From Saprospiraceae bacterium (GTDB lineage Bacteria; Bacteroidota; Bacteroidia; Chitinophagales; Saprospiraceae): a DNA stretch of 64,000 bases. Below, in pieces: positions 1-9,039 of this stretch (positions are counted from its first letter, which is position 1; the number at the start of each line of letters is the position of its first letter). The translations under genes and the position numbers were made by a program. Below the pieces are notes generated by a model. The model was not told the DNA's origin, searched no databases, and saw only the letters and a program-made list of their open reading frames with translations. The stretch spans positions 24,749 to 88,748 of the forward strand of contig JANQPA010000001.1 of NCBI GenBank assembly GCA_028285545.1, in the 5' to 3' direction.

Positions 1-798
1 CTAAAAACCAGCCGCGAGAATATTCGCATCCAGGTCAATGAAATAAGAAAGAGCAATGATTTTTCTGATTATAGTGAATTAAATAAGCGGCTGGAAAAAC
101 AATTTGGCGGAAGAAACAAAATTTATGACCTATTTACCAGAAACCCTATCCGTCAATTTTTGAATGAAAAAAACGCTACCTCTCTAAAATACAACCTCCT
201 GCAGCTTATGCGAAATAATGAGGATGAGCTCAGTCTAAAAGATGTTTTGTATAAAAATAAAACCAAAATCTACGTCATAAACTACAATGGGTTTATTTTT
301 TCTGGAACCTTATTTATTGACAACCAGGATTATGGCATTCATCGATTGGAATTAGTTACCGATAATGGCAAATTATTTACTTCTGAACAAAAGGCAAAAA
401 TGAATCCAAAGTTTGAAAAAGACCGGCCTTCTGATCATTCCATATACCTATATCAAAAAATAAATGGTCAGTATCATCTTAACTTGATTCGCAAAACTAC
501 TTTTGACGGTTTTCTCAACAGTAAAAACAAAGACTACGATAGAATATATAGTTATGCTATACGTACCTTGATGATCAATAATTTTTATGTAAATAAAAAA
601 GAGTTTGATCGAATTAAATTGAAGCAAATGGAAAAAAAGGATATCAATGCTTATGACATACAAATCCCATATAATGAAATATTTTGGAAGAATTATAATA
701 TCCTTACATTAGAACCATTAAACTCTGAGATCCAAAATGATCTGGAATGGCAAACAAAACTAGAAGCCCAATTCAAAGCAAATGGGAAAAAAAACTAG
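1..798 (+). CDS. C-terminal part of a carboxypeptidase-regulatory-like domain protein (5' end outside window)
   Basis: The reading frame is open from base 1, so the true start lies upstream. The 266 visible residues are the C-terminal part, ending at TAA 796-798. The internal TTG at 160 need not be the start. The stretch around residues 85-125 (KIYVINYNGFIFSGTLFIDN, then DYGIHRLEL) matches the pattern common in Bacteroidota secreted proteins that begin with a CarboxypepD_reg-like domain and continue with a lipoprotein-carrier-like beta sheet ('YVIDF...GxLYID...A..R'). No transmembrane segment is visible in this part. The assignment rests on this pattern only; the N-terminal domain that would settle it is not in the window. 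Function is unknown, probably envelope-associated. Confidence 0.45.
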   Translation, partial: LKTSRENIRIQVNEIRKSNDFSDYSELNKRLEKQFGGRNKIYDLFTRNPIRQFLNEKNATSLKYNLLQLMRNNEDELSLKDVLYKNKTKIYVINYNGFIFSGTLFIDNQDYGIHRLELVTDNGKLFTSEQKAKMNPKFEKDRPSDHSIYLYQKINGQYHLNLIRKTTFDGFLNSKNKDYDRIYSYAIRTLMINNFYVNKKEFDRIKLKQMEKKDINAYDIQIPYNEIFWKNYNILTLEPLNSEIQNDLEWQTKLEAQFKANGKKN

Positions 799-876
799 CT
801 GAAGCCACATTTAACATTTTCCCATCGATATTTATCGTAACCTGAATTTTTGGATTTGCGTCAAATCAATAAAACA

Positions 877-1749
877 ATGTTGTTAGAACCTGTCATTTCT
901 TTTTTTAACACTCCTTTCCCAAACCCAAATGACCATCGGTCAAGGTGGACAATGGTATTGTTACCAGGGATCTTTACAGCATTATTTTTAAATATTTTCC
1001 AACCATTTACCATCCATAATCCCAGTGGCAATTTTCAGTTTATGATCATTTTATCAGGTTATGGATTGGTGACCAGTATTCTTTTATATTTTAATGAATT
1101 TGTTATTCAAAATCAATTTCCTTCCTTTTTTCAAGGCCCAAAATGGACGATAGGGAAAAACCTATTTTGGTTTGGCTGGCATTTTATCAGTATTTCTTTC
1201 GGGATTTATGCCTATTGGAAGTATTGGTGCTGTGGATGGAATGCAATCCTGAATTTGGAGGGATATCCTCTAATGCTATTTAGAACCATCGCCATTGGAA
1301 TCTTTCCTCTAATCGCTCATATGACCTGGCAATGGATTAAATCTCTGGATTCCAAAGCAAATCAATTATCTGATAGCGGCGGATCCCCTCAGGAAACAGT
1401 TATCACCCTCAATTCAGAATATCATAATGAACAGTTGCGGTTGTCATCTTCACGTCTTCTTTTCCTGGAATCAGCAGATAATTATGTGGCTGTGCATTAT
1501 AAAGAAGGTGATTCGGTCACTAAAAAATTAATCCGATCCAGTCTCAGTCGAATCGAATCAGAATTGGAGCACCTTCCTAACTTTATTCGGTGTCATCGTT
1601 CCTTTATAATAAATCTGGACCAGGTAGAATCCATCAAGGGGAATTCAAAAAAATTGGAAGCCCATATTCGCGAGTTAAATAACCCCATCCCCATAGCACG
1701 CAAAAAGGCAGTTGGTCTCCAAAAACGATTGGCGGCTTTGTCTGGTTAG
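877..1749 (+). CDS. Membrane-anchored LytTR-domain transcription regulator
   Basis: 290 aa. Four hydrophobic segments lie in the N-terminal half: residues ~28-48 (TMVLLPGIFTALFLNIF), ~58-80, ~98-122 and ~140-160. A LytTR DNA-binding domain follows from about residue 195 to the end (LLFLESADNYVAVHY, then RSSLSRIESELEHLPNFIRCHRSFIINLDQVESI). There is no receiver domain, so this is a one-component membrane LytTR protein, a layout known in Bacteroidota, rather than a response regulator. I chose ATG 877 over TTG 850, because TTG is rare as a start and the extra nine residues add nothing recognisable. It stands alone between genes on the same strand. Targets are unknown; LytTR sites often lie near the gene, but I see no clear one. 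Confidence 0.8.
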   Translation: MLLEPVISFFNTPFPNPNDHRSRWTMVLLPGIFTALFLNIFQPFTIHNPSGNFQFMIILSGYGLVTSILLYFNEFVIQNQFPSFFQGPKWTIGKNLFWFGWHFISISFGIYAYWKYWCCGWNAILNLEGYPLMLFRTIAIGIFPLIAHMTWQWIKSLDSKANQLSDSGGSPQETVITLNSEYHNEQLRLSSSRLLFLESADNYVAVHYKEGDSVTKKLIRSSLSRIESELEHLPNFIRCHRSFIINLDQVESIKGNSKKLEAHIRELNNPIPIARKKAVGLQKRLAALSG

Positions 1750-1829
1750 TTGTTAATTTTGAATGATGAATGATTTGAATGTTGAATTTTGAATGGAGAG
1801 AATAATCATAATAATATTATTAATTCTCC

Positions 1830-1870
1830 CTTCCGACTTCCACCTTCCGACTTCCACCTTCCACCTTCCA
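1830..1870 (+). repeat. Short tandem CTTCC-type repeat in a spacer
   Basis: The 41 bases are built from alternating CTTCCGA and CTTCCAC units (about six). This low-complexity tract lies in the 218-nt gap between the LytTR gene and the CocE-like hydrolase. It has no coding potential and no dyad. It could vary in length by slippage. Confidence 0.7.
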
Positions 1871-1967
1871 AAATGCCATTCCTCCCTGTATTTTCCCATT
1901 CCTCCCTATAGGAAGCGAACAATGAAGTAGGCCTCTATTTTTGAGGGCAAACAAAATATTGTACGCA

Positions 1968-3662
1968 ATGAACAGCCGACTAATTATTTTTTTAATGGCC
2001 TTAGCTTCTACGATTATAAGTTTTGCGCAATCAGAAATTAAGGTTAAAACCCTGCATTTTACAAGCCAACAAGGTATTTTATTTGAGCAGGATGTGTATT
2101 TACCACCAGGTGACGGCCCCTTTCCGGTTATCTTAATCCGGACACCTTATGGGAAATATCAATACAAAGGTGACGGAAATTTCTTTGCACAACATGGTTA
2201 CGTTACCGTAATTCAGGATGTACGCGGGAAATTTGGCTCCAAAGGCCATTTTATTCCATTTCTTCATGAAACAGATGATGGATTGGCTACCCTGGATTGG
2301 ATAGCTGAACAAAATTGGTGTGATGGTGAGATAGGGATTTATGGCATATCCTATTCCGGTTTTTGTGGGCTTACACTGTCCAACAAACAACATAAGGCCT
2401 TAAAGGCGGTGGTCAATTTTTCTGGATGGGTAAGGCCTTCTGTTATGGCTGCCCCTGGAGGAGCCCAACATTTAATGCTTAACCTCACCTGGTTATTACA
2501 TGAAGAAACTCAAACAAGCCGTAATATTCTAGAATATGACCTAGATTCGCTGCTTAATTATTTACCTCTTTCTAATGTTTTTAGAAGCATCGGAATCAAA
2601 AGTGATGCATGGGAAAATCCTGATTTACTAGGCACCATAAATGAAAAATTTAACTATTCAAAAGTTGATATTCCCATTTTACACCTTACGGGTGCCTATG
2701 ATTTTGTAAAAGAAGCAACCATCGAGGCTTATACTCAATCCAAGATAAATAATCCTAAGCATCATAAATTAATCTTTGGCCCATGGTTTCACAATCAAAG
2801 TCATACCTCACTTACTGAAGTTGGGCACATTGATTTTGGAGAAAGCTCTCTTTATGGAGATGAAAAGGTATTAAATCTAGCCCTGCAATGGATGGACCAG
2901 CATTTAAAAAATGAAACGCCTAGAGATGAGCTACCACATGCCAGAGTCTTTCTAATGTTTGAAAACAAATGGCATGATTTTGAAAACTGGCCTCCCGAGG
3001 GAATGGAAACAACAGAGTATTTTATTGACAGTAAAAATGGAGCGAATTCTATATCTGGTGATGGTCAATTGATTGAAAAAAAACGATTTCAAAGTTTATC
3101 TGATGCTTTCGTTTATAACCCTCTGGACCCCGTTCCTACGATGGGGGGAGCTAACTTTCATTTTTTTCCAGGTCAGTTGGGCATTAAAGATCAAACAGAA
3201 GTAGAGCAACGAAATGATGTTTTGGTATATGAGAGTTCTGAGTTTTCTAATGAAAAATATGTTATTGGAAATCCAAAGTTTGTCTTTTATGCATCCAGTT
3301 CTGCTCCTGATACGGACTTCACCGCCAAACTGGTGCTGGTTCAGCCAGATGGAACTGCCTTAAATATAGTAGATGGGATTCTCAGAACCCGATTTCGGAA
3401 GGGATTGAATCAAAATGATTTATTAGAGAAAAAGGAAGTATACCCTTTTGAAATCGAGCTAGGCACTACTGCTTTTATGATACCCAAGGGCCATAAAATA
3501 CGCCTTGAAGTAAGCAGCAGTAATTTCCCAAAATATAATCGCAACACAAATACTAAAGAAGATTCTTTCTATTCAGCAGAATCTCAAATTGCCCATCAAA
3601 AAATTTACCATTCCAGGCAATACCCTTCGCGATTGATCCTGCCTATGATGGAGGCCAAATAA
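1968..3662 (+). CDS. Secreted CocE/NonD family hydrolase (X-Pro dipeptidyl-peptidase S15-like)
   Basis: 564 aa. A signal peptide is visible (MNSRLIIFLMALASTIISFA, cut near Q). The alpha/beta-hydrolase domain has the nucleophile motif GISYSG with Ser128, an acid candidate in GAYDFV and a histidine in FGPWFHNQSH. The C-terminal beta-sandwich (KFVFYASSSAPDTDFTAKLV, then DGILRTRFR) is the jelly-roll typical of the CocE/PepX C-terminal domain. Family members hydrolyse esters, acyl amides or X-Pro peptides; the substrate cannot be told from sequence. ATG 1968 is preferred to TTG 1941 because it places the signal peptide at the N-terminus. It is followed 37 nt later by a TPR protein on the same strand, possibly co-transcribed. 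Confidence 0.88.
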   Translation: MNSRLIIFLMALASTIISFAQSEIKVKTLHFTSQQGILFEQDVYLPPGDGPFPVILIRTPYGKYQYKGDGNFFAQHGYVTVIQDVRGKFGSKGHFIPFLHETDDGLATLDWIAEQNWCDGEIGIYGISYSGFCGLTLSNKQHKALKAVVNFSGWVRPSVMAAPGGAQHLMLNLTWLLHEETQTSRNILEYDLDSLLNYLPLSNVFRSIGIKSDAWENPDLLGTINEKFNYSKVDIPILHLTGAYDFVKEATIEAYTQSKINNPKHHKLIFGPWFHNQSHTSLTEVGHIDFGESSLYGDEKVLNLALQWMDQHLKNETPRDELPHARVFLMFENKWHDFENWPPEGMETTEYFIDSKNGANSISGDGQLIEKKRFQSLSDAFVYNPLDPVPTMGGANFHFFPGQLGIKDQTEVEQRNDVLVYESSEFSNEKYVIGNPKFVFYASSSAPDTDFTAKLVLVQPDGTALNIVDGILRTRFRKGLNQNDLLEKKEVYPFEIELGTTAFMIPKGHKIRLEVSSSNFPKYNRNTNTKEDSFYSAESQIAHQKIYHSRQYPSRLILPMMEAK

Positions 3663-3699
3663 TTATTTATCAAAAAATCATATAAAAATTAATCAAGCA

Positions 3700-4665
3700 A
3701 TGAAGAACATACTTTTATTACTATTATTATTCTGCTCCCAGGCATTCCTTTTTGCACAATCTGACATCAACACTGCCCGAAAATTAATGGAAGCTAGAAA
3801 ATTCGAGCAGGCAAAACCTATAATCGAAAAACATTTAGAAAAAAATCCCTCTGATCATAAGAGCAGGCAATTATTGGGGCAATGCCTTATCCAAGAAGGA
3901 AAATTTGATAAAGCTATTGTAGAGTTTAAATCCATCAAGAAGCCTTTGGAAAAAGAATCTGACTTTCATTTTTGGTTTGGTCAGGCCTATCTAGGAAAAC
4001 TAAATGCCAGTAAAAATTTCTTTGAAAAAGGGATTATCGCTTCTAAAGTAAAGTCCTATTTTGAAACTGCAGTAGCATTAGACCCAGAAAACCTTACGGC
4101 TCGAAATTCTCTGGCCAGATATTATCTAACTGCTCCAGGAATAGCAGGAGGCAGCAGCAAAAAGGCAAAAGAACAATTAGACTATATTAAATCCAAAAAC
4201 CCAAGAATGGGCTATTATGGATTGGCTTCCTACTATTTTCAAAAAAAGGATTACCCGGCAGCCAAAGCAGAATATTTACAATACTTGAAACTAACGGAGG
4301 ATAAAAGTGAAGTCTATTATCAACTGGGTTTTGTGGCACAAACCGAAAAAAATTACCAGGAAGCATTTAAATATTTTGAATTGGCCCTGGAAGAAGAAGA
4401 AGTTTATAAGCCGGCTTATTATCAATTAGCGAGAACAGCCATTTTTACTGAATCCAGGCTTGAGGATGGCCTCAAAAACATGCTCCATTATATTGAAGTG
4501 GGAGGAGACAAAAATGGTCCTGACCTGGCATCAGCACACTGGCGATTGGGTATGATTTATGAGCTATTAAAACAAAAAGAAAAGGCCATCACTGCCTATC
4601 AAAAAAGCCTAAAACTAGATCCCGGTCACCAGCAGGCAGGTGAAGCACTGGAAAAATTGAAATAG
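3700..4665 (+). CDS. Secreted tetratricopeptide-repeat protein
   Basis: 321 aa with a signal peptide (MKNILLLLLLFCSQAFLFAQ). It carries about six TPR motifs: ARKLMEARKFEQAKPIIEKH, SRQLLGQCLIQEGKFDKAIV, AVALDPENLTARNSLARYYL, GLASYYFQKKDYPAAKAEYL, YYQLGFVAQTEKNYQEAFKY and WRLGMIYELLKQKEKAITAY. TPR arrays mediate protein-protein contacts, so this is likely a periplasmic scaffold, and no enzymatic motif is seen. It lies between two secreted hydrolases on the same strand. Its partner is unknown. Confidence 0.85.
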   Translation: MKNILLLLLLFCSQAFLFAQSDINTARKLMEARKFEQAKPIIEKHLEKNPSDHKSRQLLGQCLIQEGKFDKAIVEFKSIKKPLEKESDFHFWFGQAYLGKLNASKNFFEKGIIASKVKSYFETAVALDPENLTARNSLARYYLTAPGIAGGSSKKAKEQLDYIKSKNPRMGYYGLASYYFQKKDYPAAKAEYLQYLKLTEDKSEVYYQLGFVAQTEKNYQEAFKYFELALEEEEVYKPAYYQLARTAIFTESRLEDGLKNMLHYIEVGGDKNGPDLASAHWRLGMIYELLKQKEKAITAYQKSLKLDPGHQQAGEALEKLK

Positions 4666-4719
4666 ATTAATCTGCCACTCATCCTTAAAATTTGCCGGTC
4701 ATCATTTTCGCCTTGAAAA

Positions 4720-4792
4720 GAAGAATAGCAATTCATAAAATGAGGAAAAATCAAATAACGACTCATGATGAAAAAAATAATTGCTATTCTTC
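4720..4792 (+). promoter_or_regulatory. Leader inverted repeat bracketing the hydrolase start codon
   Basis: GAAGAATAGCAATT (4720-4733) in the leader is exactly complementary to AATTGCTATTCTTC (4779-4792), which lies inside codons 5-10 of the downstream hydrolase gene. The 45-nt loop contains the ATGATG start at 4765/4768. In mRNA this 14-bp stem would close a loop around the initiation region and could limit translation. The dyad is seen directly; the regulatory effect is inferred. Confidence 0.5.
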
Positions 4793-6192
4793 CTTTTTTA
4801 TTAATTATTCATATGACAAAAGCGCAAGATATTACCGGCACCTGGAATGGAATCCTTGAAATCCAAGGAACTCAGCTAAGAATTGTTTTCCATATTGAAA
4901 AAACAGGGGAAGGCTATTCTACCAAAATGGATAGCCCTGATCAAGGGGCTACAGGTATTGCTACCGACAAAACTACCTGGTCTGATAATACCTTGACTAT
5001 TTCGGCACCTGCCTTGGGAATGAAATACACCGGTCAGCTAGATGCAGATACAAGAGAAATTAAGGGTACCTTTTCTCAATCGGGGATGTCCCTGCCTTTG
5101 AATTTAAAAACGGATACTGTTGTCCCAAAGAAAAAGCCTGAAAAAGGACCTCGCCCACAAGATCCGACAGATTTTCCATATCACCAGGAAGAAGTTAGTT
5201 TTTACAATAAAAGGGATGATGTTACTTTGGCAGGGACCCTTACCTTACCCAAAGGTCAAAAGGCAAAATCCGTAGTTATTCTAATTTCCGGTTCAGGAGC
5301 ACAAAACAGAAATGAGGAACTAGGAGGTGGCATCAACCACAGACCTTTCTTGGTTTTATCCGATTATCTGACCCGTCAGGGGATTGCAGTACTTCGTTAT
5401 GATGATAGAGGTGCAGGGGAATCAACAGGAGATCGATCCATCTCAACTATTGACAATTTTGCCCTGGATACAGAAGCAGGAGTGGAATTTCTAAAAACCC
5501 GAAAAGATTTGCAGGGAATGAAAATAGGTTTGGTTGGTCACAGTGAAGGAGGGATCATAGCACCAATTATTGCAAGCAGAAGTAAAGACATAGATTTCAT
5601 TATTTTGCTGGCAGGCCCCGGAGTACCTACTGATGAACTGCTACTTAAACAGAGTCAATTAATTTCCAAAGCCCAGGGATTACCAGATGAAATGATAGAA
5701 TCCAATTCCAAGTTGATGAGTGATGCCTATTCTGTAATGAAAAAAAATAATAACTTATCCACTGAACAACTAAAGGAGCAGTTGACTAAAGTTTTTAATG
5801 AAGGAGCAAAAAAGTATTATTCAAAAACGGTTCAGGAACAATTAAAAGTTCAGAGTAATCCTTTTGAAAGTCAAATCAATCAATTATTAAGTCCATGGTT
5901 TAGGCATGCCCTCAACTTAGATCCTGGCGATTATATATCAAAAGTAAAAATACCTGTCTTAGCACTTAATGGGACATTAGATCTCCAGGTATCGGTAAAA
6001 GAAAATTTAGATGCCATCAAAATGGCGCTCGACAAAGCCAAAAATAAGAATGTAGAAATTGTAGCTTTAGAGGGGTTAAACCATCTATTTCAAACCGCAA
6101 AAACGGGTGCAGTTTCAGAATATGGGACAATCGAAGAAACCTTTAATCCTGAAGCCATGAATAAAATAGCAAGCTGGATAAATAAATTATAA
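4765..6192 (+). CDS. Secreted alpha/beta hydrolase with N-terminal lipocalin-like domain
   Basis: 475 aa. The signal peptide is MMKKIIAILPFLLIIHMTKA. Residues ~22-120 form a small beta domain of the kind often placed before secreted hydrolases (DITGTWNGILEIQGTQLRIV, then GTFSQSGMSLPLNL). The hydrolase domain begins near residue 145 (VTLAGTLTLP). It has the oxyanion-loop motif VVILISGSGAQNRNE, the nucleophile elbow GLVGHSEGG with Ser260, the acid candidate LNGTLDLQV and the His in LEGLNHLFQ. Members act on esters or acyl groups; the substrate is unknown. It ends 3 nt before the LytS-type kinase gene, so the three genes 4765-7940 probably form one operon. The start region lies in the loop of a leader dyad. 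Confidence 0.87.
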   Translation: MMKKIIAILPFLLIIHMTKAQDITGTWNGILEIQGTQLRIVFHIEKTGEGYSTKMDSPDQGATGIATDKTTWSDNTLTISAPALGMKYTGQLDADTREIKGTFSQSGMSLPLNLKTDTVVPKKKPEKGPRPQDPTDFPYHQEEVSFYNKRDDVTLAGTLTLPKGQKAKSVVILISGSGAQNRNEELGGGINHRPFLVLSDYLTRQGIAVLRYDDRGAGESTGDRSISTIDNFALDTEAGVEFLKTRKDLQGMKIGLVGHSEGGIIAPIIASRSKDIDFIILLAGPGVPTDELLLKQSQLISKAQGLPDEMIESNSKLMSDAYSVMKKNNNLSTEQLKEQLTKVFNEGAKKYYSKTVQEQLKVQSNPFESQINQLLSPWFRHALNLDPGDYISKVKIPVLALNGTLDLQVSVKENLDAIKMALDKAKNKNVEIVALEGLNHLFQTAKTGAVSEYGTIEETFNPEAMNKIASWINKL

Positions 6193-6195
6193 AGG

Positions 6196-7236
6196 ATGAA
6201 AAGCATCCCCTTAGGACATAAAAATTTTTGGATTGCCCAGGGCATAGGCTGGGCAATCTTTGCTGTGGTGAATATTACTTTACAAAGCATTCTAGGTCTT
6301 CCTACGCTACTGGTTCTCAAAAATGCCCTGTACTCGGTAGGTGCTGGGATCATTGTCACTACCGGCTATCGATATTTGATCAGAAATATTGATTGGCCTA
6401 GGCAGAAACTAGTGCCCCTCATATTGTTGATCTTATTGTTCTCTTTTGTGCTTTCCGTAAGTTGGGTTATAACCATTTCCCTTTTATTTTATTTAGATTA
6501 TCAGAGATTTTTATCTCCTAATGACGTGGTTGGTAATTTAATTAATGGCAGTTTGGTCTTCCTTATCTGGAATCTCATTTACTTCTTTTTTCAGTATTTC
6601 TCTAAATTTCAATTGGCTGAGGTAGAAAAATGGCAGTTAAAAGCCGAGGTTAAGGAGGCCCAATTAGGTTCTCTAAAAACCCAAATTCGACCTCATTTTA
6701 TGTTTAATACTTTAAATAATATTCTTGCCTTAATCCTTGAGGACAAACACAAGGCCAGAGCCATGCTCATCAATTTTTCTGAACTATTGCGCTACTCTTT
6801 ACAAATGAGTGATGCCTCTCTGGTAAGTCTGGAAGAGGAAATTGATATGAGTAAAAGATATTTACAGCTCCTTTCTATTCAATACGAAGATCGCTTAAAA
6901 TATGAGATTCAAATGGATAAGGAGCTTTCTGACACCCCTATCCCACCGATGATGATCCAGTTTTTGGTAGAGAATGGAGTTAAACACGGTATAGATCAAC
7001 TTCCGGATGGGGGGCATCTTTTTATAGATGTCAGACAAGAAAGCAAAAAAATAATTTTGGAAGTCAGTAATTCTGGCCATTTAAATGGAGAGTTAAAAGG
7101 GAATTCAAGCCTGGGGATTGGTTTAAAAAACATAAAAGAGCGTTTGAATTTAATATATAAGGGGAAAGCAAAATTTAACATCCGAGAATCCAATAATTTG
7201 GTCATAGCTACCATTAAAATTCCAGATCTCCCATGA
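6196..7236 (+). CDS. LytS-type sensor histidine kinase (His_kinase family)
   Basis: 346 aa. Four hydrophobic segments lie between residues ~10 and ~138. A cytoplasmic kinase with the short His_kinase layout follows: KTQIRPHFMFNTLNNILALI with the phospho-acceptor His167, and an ATPase domain with QFLVENGVKHGI (N box) and SLGIGLKNIKERL (G box). There is no extracellular sensor domain, so the membrane core itself is the likely sensor. AAAGGATG at the start offers a small Shine-Dalgarno-like match. It overlaps the regulator gene by 4 nt (ATGA), so the two form a translationally coupled pair. Confidence 0.93.
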   Translation: MKSIPLGHKNFWIAQGIGWAIFAVVNITLQSILGLPTLLVLKNALYSVGAGIIVTTGYRYLIRNIDWPRQKLVPLILLILLFSFVLSVSWVITISLLFYLDYQRFLSPNDVVGNLINGSLVFLIWNLIYFFFQYFSKFQLAEVEKWQLKAEVKEAQLGSLKTQIRPHFMFNTLNNILALILEDKHKARAMLINFSELLRYSLQMSDASLVSLEEEIDMSKRYLQLLSIQYEDRLKYEIQMDKELSDTPIPPMMIQFLVENGVKHGIDQLPDGGHLFIDVRQESKKIILEVSNSGHLNGELKGNSSLGIGLKNIKERLNLIYKGKAKFNIRESNNLVIATIKIPDLP

Positions 7237-7940
7237 AAATTCTTATCGTAGAAGACAGCCGTTTAGCTCGCCAAGAGCTCAAAAGTCTGCTTTCAGATAT
7301 AGGAAACTACACTATTGCAGGTGAAAGTGATAATGGTATTCAGGCTGTAAAGCAAATACAAGAAATACATCCTGATTTAATTTTTTTAGACATCCATTTA
7401 CCAGGTCAAAATGGATTTGAAATCTTAGAACAGTTAGATCAAATCCCACTGGTTATCTTCACCACGGCTTATGATGAATATGCCATTCGATCATTTGAAT
7501 ACAATGCCCTAGATTATCTTCTGAAACCCATCAGTTTGGATCGTTTAAAAAAAGCTTTACAAAAAGCGGAACTCATCCATCAAAATAAAAGAAAATCGCA
7601 TCTTCTAAGTGAGGATAGCCAAGTGTTTGTAAAAGACGGAGAAAAATGCTGGTTTGTCAGTTTAAAGGATATTCACCTTTTTGAATCTTATGGCAATTAT
7701 ACCCGCATTTACTTTCAGGATAATAAACCCATGATATTAAAATCGCTTAATTACCTAGAGGGAGTGCTGGACCCAAAGGTTTACTTTAGAATAAGCCGCC
7801 AGCAAATTATTAACCTGAAATATGTAGAGGGAGTAGATTCCTGGTTCAATGGAAAATTGAAGTTACGCTTGCAATCCGGCCAGATTGTAGAGGTATCCCG
7901 ACGACAAACCCATAAAATTAAAGAGCTATTTAGTTTTTAA
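7233..7940 (+). CDS. LytTR-family response regulator
   Basis: 235 aa. The receiver domain covers residues 1-~120 with the acidic pocket (VEDS), the phospho-acceptor Asp53 in LIFLDIHLPGQNGFE, Thr in FTTAYDEYA and Lys in YLLKPIS. The LytTR DNA-binding domain runs from ~130 to the end (IHLFESYGNYTRIYF, then RISRQQIINLKYVEGV). It is the cognate partner of the kinase it overlaps. Such pairs commonly regulate envelope or stress functions in Bacteroidota; the hydrolase at the head of the operon may belong to the same response. Confidence 0.94.
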   Translation: MKILIVEDSRLARQELKSLLSDIGNYTIAGESDNGIQAVKQIQEIHPDLIFLDIHLPGQNGFEILEQLDQIPLVIFTTAYDEYAIRSFEYNALDYLLKPISLDRLKKALQKAELIHQNKRKSHLLSEDSQVFVKDGEKCWFVSLKDIHLFESYGNYTRIYFQDNKPMILKSLNYLEGVLDPKVYFRISRQQIINLKYVEGVDSWFNGKLKLRLQSGQIVEVSRRQTHKIKELFSF

Positions 7941-7967
7941 ATCATATTTATTAATAGCAAAAATTGG

Positions 7968-8038
7968 CCGTCGAACCCGTGAAAATCCGTGTCTAAAAAA
8001 TTCCTATTTAAAGGCACGGATTTTCACGGATTCGACGG
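7968..8038. repeat. 24-bp inverted repeat (long hairpin), possible terminator or REP-like element
   Basis: The arms 7968-7991 and 8015-8038 are complementary at 23 of 24 positions, with a 23-nt A/T-rich loop. The arms contain internal near-repeats built on CACGGAT / ATCCGTG. The element lies between the LytTR regulator stop and the next gene and is followed by TTTTAATTATTT, so it may terminate the kinase/regulator operon. The CACGGAT core resembles palindromic spacer elements that are dispersed in some bacterial genomes (recollection, not checked). Confidence 0.75.
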
Positions 8039-8061
8039 TTTTAATTATTTAATTGATTAGC

Positions 8062-8955
8062 ATGTTAAGAAAAACTACCGCACTGTTAACAAGTCTATTC
8101 CTTGCTTTTTCCATTTCTTATGCCCAGCAAAAAGCAGATCAGGCAATAGAGATTAAGGTCGAAAACCCCACTTTTACTTCTGATGGTCCAGTCATCGCAA
8201 TTGATGGCGGGCATAATAATTTTCATAAACTGGACGGCCGATTTAAACCTTTTGGCGATTTAATGGCTGCGGATGGCTATCAGGTAAGAGCCATTCAAAA
8301 CATGACATTGAGTAATCTTGAAAAGATTGATATTTTAGTCATTTCCAATCCACTTAATGAAGTCAACTTAGGCAATTGGAAAAACCCTTGCCCATCTGCC
8401 TTTACTGAGGAAGAAATTAAAACCCTAAAAAGGTGGGTTAAAAATGGTGGAAATTTATTACTCATTGCTGATCATATGCCCTTTGGAGGAGCTGCCCAGG
8501 AATTAGGCAAAGCCTTTGGGTTTGAATTCGCCAATGGTTTTGCTATGGCCGAAAGGGGAAACTGGCCACCCGATACCTTCTTAAAGTCTGATGGAACCAT
8601 TAAGGAACATGAGATTACTCAAAATATTCCGCAATTGGCGGGGTTTACGGGCTCCGCTATAAAAGCACCTAAAAAGGCCATTGTTTTGACTCGATTTTCA
8701 GAAAAACACCAGGTTTTATTACCTGAAATTGCCTGGCAATTTCAGGATGATACCCCAAAGGAATCCGGCTCTGACTATATTCACGGAGCTATTTTGGAGT
8801 TTGGAAAAGGGAAATTAGCAGTATTTTCTGAAGCTGCCATGTTCACCGCACAAATTGCCAATAATGGTAGGACAAAAGTAGGTTTTAATGCTGAAGCGGC
8901 ACCCAATAATCAAGCTTTCATCTTAAATCTGATGCATTGGTTGGATGGTCAATAG
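8062..8955 (+). CDS. Secreted DUF4350-like protein (GATase-like fold)
   Basis: 297 aa with a signal peptide (MLRKTTALLTSLFLAFSISY, AQ cut). The body has a Rossmann-like pattern: IAIDGGHNNFHKLDGRF, then KIDILVISNPLNE, FTEEEIKTLKRWVKNGGNLL and LIADHMPFGGAAQELGKAFG. 'Rise of a strand, wxxxGGxLLLIADH' is the signature of DUF4350 and related glutamine-amidotransferase-like domains that lack catalysis. Function is unknown. ATG 8062 is preferred to TTG 8053. It is followed by a lipoprotein gene on the same strand after 84 nt. Confidence 0.65.
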   Translation: MLRKTTALLTSLFLAFSISYAQQKADQAIEIKVENPTFTSDGPVIAIDGGHNNFHKLDGRFKPFGDLMAADGYQVRAIQNMTLSNLEKIDILVISNPLNEVNLGNWKNPCPSAFTEEEIKTLKRWVKNGGNLLLIADHMPFGGAAQELGKAFGFEFANGFAMAERGNWPPDTFLKSDGTIKEHEITQNIPQLAGFTGSAIKAPKKAIVLTRFSEKHQVLLPEIAWQFQDDTPKESGSDYIHGAILEFGKGKLAVFSEAAMFTAQIANNGRTKVGFNAEAAPNNQAFILNLMHWLDGQ

Positions 8956-9039
8956 TGTTTTTCAGCAGATCATTTGCAAAAATTAGCAAAACCGAGGCTG
9001 AAAAAAATCCTTATCTTGTAAGGTATTAAACCGACTGTT

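Noticed and set aside
1830..1870. CTTCC-type tandem repeats considered as a CRISPR or operator
   Set aside because: Units are 7 bp, contiguous, with no spacer or dyad; simple sequence repeat.
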